A stretch of 64,000 bases of DNA from Bog-756 sp963756515 (GTDB taxonomy: Bacteria; Actinomycetota; Acidimicrobiia; Acidimicrobiales; RAAP-2). The notes under the pieces were generated by a model. The model had not been told where the DNA came from. It saw nothing but the letters and a program-made list of their open reading frames with translations, and did not search any database. Where the stretch lies: assembly GCA_963756515.1 (NCBI GenBank), contig CAVWNV010000011.1:186001-250000 (forward strand), written 5' to 3'. Made by a program: the position numbers and the translations under genes. Below are positions 59,560 through 64,000 of the stretch, one piece after another. Positions within the stretch are counted from its first letter, which is position 1, and each line of letters starts with the position of its first letter.

Positions 59560-62328
59560 GTGGGACCCTTTCATCGCGTCGCGGCGTTCTCGAGGCTCCG
59601 TCGTCCATCGCGCCGGCGCGACGACGAGGGAGTCACGCTGATCGAGGTGATGGTGTCCTTCACGGTGCTCCTGATCACCGTCCTCCCCCTCACCTACCTG
59701 CTGACCTCGGTCATGTCCTCAGCCGCCGACTCCCGCCAGCGTACCTCTGCTCTGCAGCTGGCCGACTCGTGGCTGGAGATCTTGTCGAACACTCAGCCGC
59801 CGGTCAGCAACGGCATCGTGATCACCAACACCCCGACCGATCCGTCCACGTTCACGAACATCACGGCGGCCAACACCCAGATACCGACCTCCACCCTGGC
59901 CGGCACCACCTATGCCGTGTCCGCCGACTACGTCCCCCAGTCGGTCAACAACCAGGGTGGGTCGGACCTGTGCTCGAGCGGGCAGCCACCCAGCCCCTCC
60001 CACCCCGACGTCATCCTCCTGCAGGTCACCGTCAGCTGGAACCACGGGAACAGCTCGGTCAGCGACACCACCGCGGTCGACTATCCGCAGCCAGGACTCC
60101 AGACCCAGGGCTTCCTCTCCGTCCAGCTGGCCAACAGCGGTGTCGGCGACGTCAATGGCAACACCGCCTCGGATCGCCTCCGGGCCGTTCCCATCACGCT
60201 CAGCCAGCAGACAGCCACCGATGCCAACAACACCTGGATCTCCTCGTCACACATGCTGACGCTGTACCCGGACGAGAACGGCTGCGTGTTCGCCCAGGTA
60301 CCCACCGGCAACTATGTGGTCTCGGCCGGCCAACCCACGTCCGGAAAGCCCGCCACGTTCACCGGCTACAGCGGGACGCCGGCCTTCGTCACCACCGGCG
60401 GGACCACCACCGACACATCGAGCGCCACCGCGGTGACGGTCACCGCCGAGAGTGACGTCCAGCTCACCGCCTTCGACGAGGGCATCACCTCATCGATCGC
60501 CTACGGGTCGTCAGCCGGGGTCGACGGAGGCGTCACCTGCCCGGGCACCAACGCGCTGACGTGCGTGACCACCGGCAACGGCACCAGCGGGGCCGCCGCG
60601 GCCTGGGGTGGGGCCGGATCCAACTGGGCGTCGACCACGTTCTCCGGTGTGACCAATTTCGCCCCGGTGGCCTGCACCACGGGTAGCTCGCCAACCTGTG
60701 TGGCCGCCGGCTACCACGCGTCGGGAGCGATCATCCGCACCACCTCCAGTGACCTCGGGACCACCTCGACCGACACCGTGCCTTCGGGCGTCACCGACAT
60801 CTCCCAGGTGGCCTGCCCCTCCTCCAACGGGTGCTACGCCCTGGCCACGACCGCACTCGGCCCCGTCCTGCTGGCCGGGGCCGTGGGTCAGACCGGCTCC
60901 CAGCACGACACCTGGGCCGCGGTCTCCCCGGCCGCCACCACCTTCACCAGCCTGTCCTCGCTGGCCTGCCCCACCACTTCCACCTGCGAGGTCACCGGGG
61001 CCGTCGTGGGCCTCACGCCGAGTGTCCCGGTCATCCTGCGTCTCGACGGCGACCCCGCCACCTTGGCCACCAACGGCAGCTGGACCCCCACCTTCTCGAC
61101 CGACACCCTGCCGGGCACGGTGTCGTCGGTGGGCAAGATCACCTGCCCCTCCACCGCGCTGTGCGAGGCACTGGCCGTCGGGGACTCCTCGAGCGCCACC
61201 GATCCGACGGTGTTGACCGCCACGATCGGCGCCACCCCCCCGAGCACATGGACGACGGAGCCCAGCTTTCCGACCGGAGCGGCGGCGATCTACGACATCT
61301 CCTGCACCTCCACAACCTGCGTGGCCGTCGGGTCCGCCTCGAACGCGGCCGCGGTGTGGACCGCCGATCTGACCCAGTCCCCCCACGACTGGTCGACGGC
61401 TACCACGCTCCCGAACAGCGTGGCCGCCGTGTCGGCGGTGGCGTGCGGCCAACCGGCCAGCGGTGACGCCGCCGACTGTGTGGTGGCGGCCAACACCACC
61501 AACCCGGCCTCGCCGTCCTCACCCTCGACCCCCGGTCAACTGCTCGAAGGCTCGTTGGCCTCCAACGGCGGCTGGGCCTGGAACGTCGTGACCCCGTCGG
61601 GGGCCTCGGTGCGCTTCTACACCGGGGTGGCCTGCGAGCCGGCACCGAGCAGCAGCCGGGCCGTCTGCGCCGCGGTGGGATCGACGGCCAGCGGTCCCGT
61701 CGTGGCCACCACCAGCTCGGGCCCGGCCGGTGCCTGGTCGGTGCAGACACCGAATTCGCTGCCCGGCACGGTGGTGAACGGCATCCCGCTGCAGACCGCG
61801 CCGGCCGGCGCCAACGGCACCTGGACCACCCAGGTCACATGGGCGCAGGCGGCTTCGGCCAACTTCAACTACCTGCCCAGCGTCCTGTATCCCCAGCCGA
61901 ACGGGTACTCCCTGGCCAGCGGGGACTGCAAGGCCGAGGCGCTCAGTCCGGCCGTGTCCTCTCTCACCGCCGCCCCGGGCGGCAACGCCACCGCCACCGT
62001 CCCGGTCAATCTCCTCACCCTCCAGGTGGTGACCTCGGCCGGGGTACCGATGAGTGGCGCCACCGTCAAGCTCTCCACCGCCACGGCCGGCTGTGCGACC
62101 ACCGACACCTTCACCCTTCCTGCCTCCGACGCCTACGGCTACGTGCACACCGCCATCCCCTACGGCACCTTCACCTACACGGTGACGGCCCAGAGCGGGC
62201 TCACCACCGCCCCGGCCGGGGCTACCCTGACGGCCACCAACCCGGCCTACGTGACCGTCACCAAGTCCAGCCCGGCGTCGACCGTGAACACGTATCTGCC
62301 CCAACCGGTGGTGGTGGCGTCATCATGA
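59560..62328 (+). CDS. Large type IV pilin-like protein fused to Cys-pair repeat (beta-propeller-like) domain
   Basis: A class III prepilin signal is followed by a very large exported part. From GTG 59560 a 24-residue basic leader ends RRRDDEG, then VTLIEVMVSFTVLLITVLPL gives the cleavage site, the conserved Glu5 and the hydrophobic helix. Next come a pilin-like domain, a beta-rich domain (about 200-320), then eight repeats between about 324 and 705, each with a Cys pair: VTCPGTNALTC, VACTTGSSPTC, VACPSSNGC, LACPTTSTC, ITCPSTALC, ISCTSTTC, and two longer ones. An Ig/CnaB-like module closes the protein. Starts at 59443 and 59467 are possible but their codons have low GC3. It overlaps the next gene (ATGA). 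Confidence 0.8.
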   Translation: MGPFHRVAAFSRLRRPSRRRDDEGVTLIEVMVSFTVLLITVLPLTYLLTSVMSSAADSRQRTSALQLADSWLEILSNTQPPVSNGIVITNTPTDPSTFTNITAANTQIPTSTLAGTTYAVSADYVPQSVNNQGGSDLCSSGQPPSPSHPDVILLQVTVSWNHGNSSVSDTTAVDYPQPGLQTQGFLSVQLANSGVGDVNGNTASDRLRAVPITLSQQTATDANNTWISSSHMLTLYPDENGCVFAQVPTGNYVVSAGQPTSGKPATFTGYSGTPAFVTTGGTTTDTSSATAVTVTAESDVQLTAFDEGITSSIAYGSSAGVDGGVTCPGTNALTCVTTGNGTSGAAAAWGGAGSNWASTTFSGVTNFAPVACTTGSSPTCVAAGYHASGAIIRTTSSDLGTTSTDTVPSGVTDISQVACPSSNGCYALATTALGPVLLAGAVGQTGSQHDTWAAVSPAATTFTSLSSLACPTTSTCEVTGAVVGLTPSVPVILRLDGDPATLATNGSWTPTFSTDTLPGTVSSVGKITCPSTALCEALAVGDSSSATDPTVLTATIGATPPSTWTTEPSFPTGAAAIYDISCTSTTCVAVGSASNAAAVWTADLTQSPHDWSTATTLPNSVAAVSAVACGQPASGDAADCVVAANTTNPASPSSPSTPGQLLEGSLASNGGWAWNVVTPSGASVRFYTGVACEPAPSSSRAVCAAVGSTASGPVVATTSSGPAGAWSVQTPNSLPGTVVNGIPLQTAPAGANGTWTTQVTWAQAASANFNYLPSVLYPQPNGYSLASGDCKAEALSPAVSSLTAAPGGNATATVPVNLLTLQVVTSAGVPMSGATVKLSTATAGCATTDTFTLPASDAYGYVHTAIPYGTFTYTVTAQSGLTTAPAGATLTATNPAYVTVTKSSPASTVNTYLPQPVVVASS

Positions 62329-63356
62329 CGGCCCGGACCAAACCTTTGGCCGAGTTGTTCGGTCATCCGGCGCGCTGTCGCGCCGTAAAGGCGGCGATCG
62401 ACCGGCGTCGGGCCGCAGCCGACGACCATGGGATCAGCCTGGTCGAGGTGCTCATCGCTTCGACCCTGATGCTCGTCCTCTTCACCTCGATCATGGTCAC
62501 CATGGACATGCTCAACACGGTGAACAACAGCGTGAGCGCCCAGTCGCAGGAGTTCGAACAGGCACTCCCCGCCCTCGCCCCCCTGCAGAACCTGGTTCGG
62601 GCCGAGGTCGAACCGGCCCCTCCCGCCACCGCCAACGGGAACCAGCTGCCCAGTCCGGGCTTCCAGCCCATCGGCAACTTCTCGCTGACCTTCTACGCCG
62701 ACATCGGCACCGCCTACAACAACGTGACCTCGCTCGGCACCACCGGCGGTCCCGTCAAGGTGGTGGCCCAGGAGGTGGATAAGAACGGTAATCCGGTCAC
62801 CTCGTCGACGACCTGCTCGACCGTGACCTCCTGCAACTTTCAGGTGGCGGAGTACCTGCCGCAGATCATCAACGGGGTGTCGACCTGCCCGATCGCCAAC
62901 CAGGGCGGCACGGCCTGCAGCTACGGCGCCACCGGGACGGGCAGGCTTCTGGTCAACGTGGTGGGGTTGACCAACAATCCAAATCCGTCCAACGGCACCA
63001 TCCAGCCCATCTTCACCTACAACGTCTTCAATCCGACTGCGGGCATCGGCTGCACGCTGACCGGTACCTGCTCGGTCACCCCCAATCTCACCAGCAATGT
63101 CCCGAGTTCCGGGAACGGCTCGGCCACCGCCTGCCAGGCCCAGGTGCCGTCCGGGACCACTACGGTCGCCCAGACCTGTAACGACTACATCCAGAGCGTT
63201 GGCATCGAACTGATAGTGGCCCGCAAGGGCGCCGGCACCAACGGCAGCGTGGACGAGCAAAGCGTCGTCTACCGCTACGCCCAGAGTTCGGGCTCCACCT
63301 ACTACCCCTACCAACCGTCCTGCTTCTACGACGCCAGTGTGAGTTGCCCATCATGA
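62325..63356 (+). CDS. Type IV pilin-like protein (PilW/PilV-type minor pilin)
   Basis: This is an exported minor pilin or pseudopilin of 343 residues. A 36-residue basic leader ends RRRAAADDHG. ISLVEVLIASTLMLVLFTSI carries the cleavage site, Glu5 and the membrane helix. The remaining 270 residues are Thr/Asn/Ser-rich and mainly beta, with scattered Cys pairs (TTCSTVTSCNFQ, GCTLTGTCSV) likely to form disulfides outside the cell. Translationally coupled on both sides by ATGA overlaps. It probably primes or caps a type IV pilus with the preceding large pilin. Confidence 0.83.
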   Translation: MTARTKPLAELFGHPARCRAVKAAIDRRRAAADDHGISLVEVLIASTLMLVLFTSIMVTMDMLNTVNNSVSAQSQEFEQALPALAPLQNLVRAEVEPAPPATANGNQLPSPGFQPIGNFSLTFYADIGTAYNNVTSLGTTGGPVKVVAQEVDKNGNPVTSSTTCSTVTSCNFQVAEYLPQIINGVSTCPIANQGGTACSYGATGTGRLLVNVVGLTNNPNPSNGTIQPIFTYNVFNPTAGIGCTLTGTCSVTPNLTSNVPSSGNGSATACQAQVPSGTTTVAQTCNDYIQSVGIELIVARKGAGTNGSVDEQSVVYRYAQSSGSTYYPYQPSCFYDASVSCPS

Positions 63357-64000
63357 ACCGTACCCACCCCAACCGTCCGTTCCGTCTGTCCCGCGCCATC
63401 AGGTCGCGTCGGGCCGCCAGCGCCACCGACCTGGGTCAGGCCGGCCTGGTCCTGGTGGTCGCCTTCTGCGTCCTGGCTTCGCTGGTCGGTGCGGTCATCG
63501 TCCAGACGGTGATCACCTCCAACCCACTGTTCCAGACCAAGGCGGTCGAGATCTACGCCCACCGGGCCATGGAGGCAGGTCAGAACGCCTTCCTCACCGC
63601 GGTGAATGCCAATCCCAGCCTGGCCCAGTGCAGCTCCAATACCAACAGCGCCGGGACCTGCAGCGGGATCGACTACGGCCAGTGGAACCTCGTCAACAAC
63701 TCCAATGCCTCGGGTTCCGACGCCCAGTACTACGCCTTCGGCAACCCGCAACCGACGTTCGACTCGACGACGCACGCCCTCACCACCCTGTCGGTCCAGG
63801 TGGTAGGGGCGGCCTATGACCCGAGCGCCACCAACAACTATCTCATCGACGAAGAGACGATGACCGTCACCCCGAGCAACGGGTTCCTGACCAACGTGTG
63901 GTGGTCGAACTACGAGAGCTACAACAGCAACGGCGACTACTCCACCTGCAACTACAACTGGAAGCTGAACTACGACATCAACGGATCCAACGCCAGCTGC
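63353..64000 (+). CDS. Pilus-associated exported protein (PilX-like), 3' end outside window
   Basis: The frame is open to the window's end (216 codons). A basic N-terminus (FRLSRAIRSRRAASATDLGQ) precedes one hydrophobic helix, AGLVLVVAFCVLASLVGAVI, like the PilX group of minor pilins, which lack a strict GFTLIE motif; no Glu5 is seen. The visible rest is a Ser/Asn/Tyr-rich extracellular part (YGQWNLVNNSNASGS, NYESYNSNGDYSTCNYNWK). It starts at ATG overlapping the previous stop. Order (large pilin, PilW-like, PilX-like) resembles minor-pilin operons of Gram-negative bacteria. Confidence 0.72.
   Translation, partial: MNRTHPNRPFRLSRAIRSRRAASATDLGQAGLVLVVAFCVLASLVGAVIVQTVITSNPLFQTKAVEIYAHRAMEAGQNAFLTAVNANPSLAQCSSNTNSAGTCSGIDYGQWNLVNNSNASGSDAQYYAFGNPQPTFDSTTHALTTLSVQVVGAAYDPSATNNYLIDEETMTVTPSNGFLTNVWWSNYESYNSNGDYSTCNYNWKLNYDINGSNASC

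Noticed and set aside
1..64000. CRISPR arrays, IS elements or prophage
   Set aside because: No regularly spaced repeats, transposase, integrase or phage structural genes could be recognised.

Overview
The window looks like a chromosome segment from a high-GC actinobacterium, probably of the class Acidimicrobiia or a close relative. The evidence is very high third-position GC, frequent GTG and TTG starts, Crp-type and RipA-like proteins, and the gene order pth-rplY-prs-glmU plus mfd-(lipoprotein)-mazG-eno-ftsB/divIC-DUF501-ppx. Mycobacteria keep these genes in one neighbourhood. The class assignment is inference; only the actinobacterial character is well supported. At least four otherwise intact genes (cysT, eno, rplY, a HAD hydrolase) carry single-base frameshifts. 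As enolase is expected to be essential, some are more likely sequence or assembly errors than real mutations.

Region by region. 1-3.5 kb: the end of a glutathione S-transferase, an intracellular PHA depolymerase, a sulfatase and a small membrane protein. 3.8-7.6 kb: a sulfate ABC transporter operon (binding protein, cysT, cysW, cysA) with a perfect GC hairpin after the binding-protein gene. 7.6-10.3 kb: two convergent toxin-antitoxin modules (AbrB/PIN and HipBA), a large palindrome and a tRNA with anticodon UAA that lacks the long variable arm expected of tRNA-Leu. 10.4-14.4 kb: a Crp/Fnr regulator, a type B carboxylesterase and a secreted NlpC/P60 peptidase. 14.5-18.2 kb: a lipid-linked-sugar glycosyltransferase, an acyltransferase with its SDR partner, and a GNAT acetyltransferase. 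18.7-27.9 kb: a surface-glycan cluster with three methyltransferases, a GT4 enzyme, a GT2-GT4 fusion and a multi-spanning membrane protein.

28-52 kb is the conserved housekeeping block, read mostly on the minus strand: glmU, prs, HAD, rplY, pth, an ABC-2 exporter, mfd, a SurA-like lipoprotein, mazG, a nucleotide-sugar dehydrogenase, GT2, SDR, eno, ftsB/divIC, DUF501 and ppx. Accessory genes break it up: a methyltransferase between the HAD gene and rplY, the exporter and a broken PIN gene between pth and mfd, an FtsX-like permease facing mfd, and the sugar genes between mazG and eno. 52.5-59.3 kb: a tightly coupled acyl-CoA catabolic operon (carboxylase beta and alpha subunits, AtuA-like protein, acyl-CoA dehydrogenase), most like acyclic-terpene or branched-acid degradation. 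59.5-64 kb: three translationally coupled type IV pilin-like genes. The first fuses a prepilin N-terminus to eight Cys-pair repeats resembling a beta-propeller, and is the most unusual protein here.

The themes that connect the genes are cell-surface construction (glycans, pili, peptidoglycan hydrolysis, divisome protein), sulfate acquisition, and storage or branched carbon catabolism. Regulatory DNA stands out as AT-rich or palindromic islands in the GC-rich background, at the two toxin-antitoxin promoters, upstream of the ABC-2 exporter, and in the esterase/NlpC and methyltransferase divergent regions.
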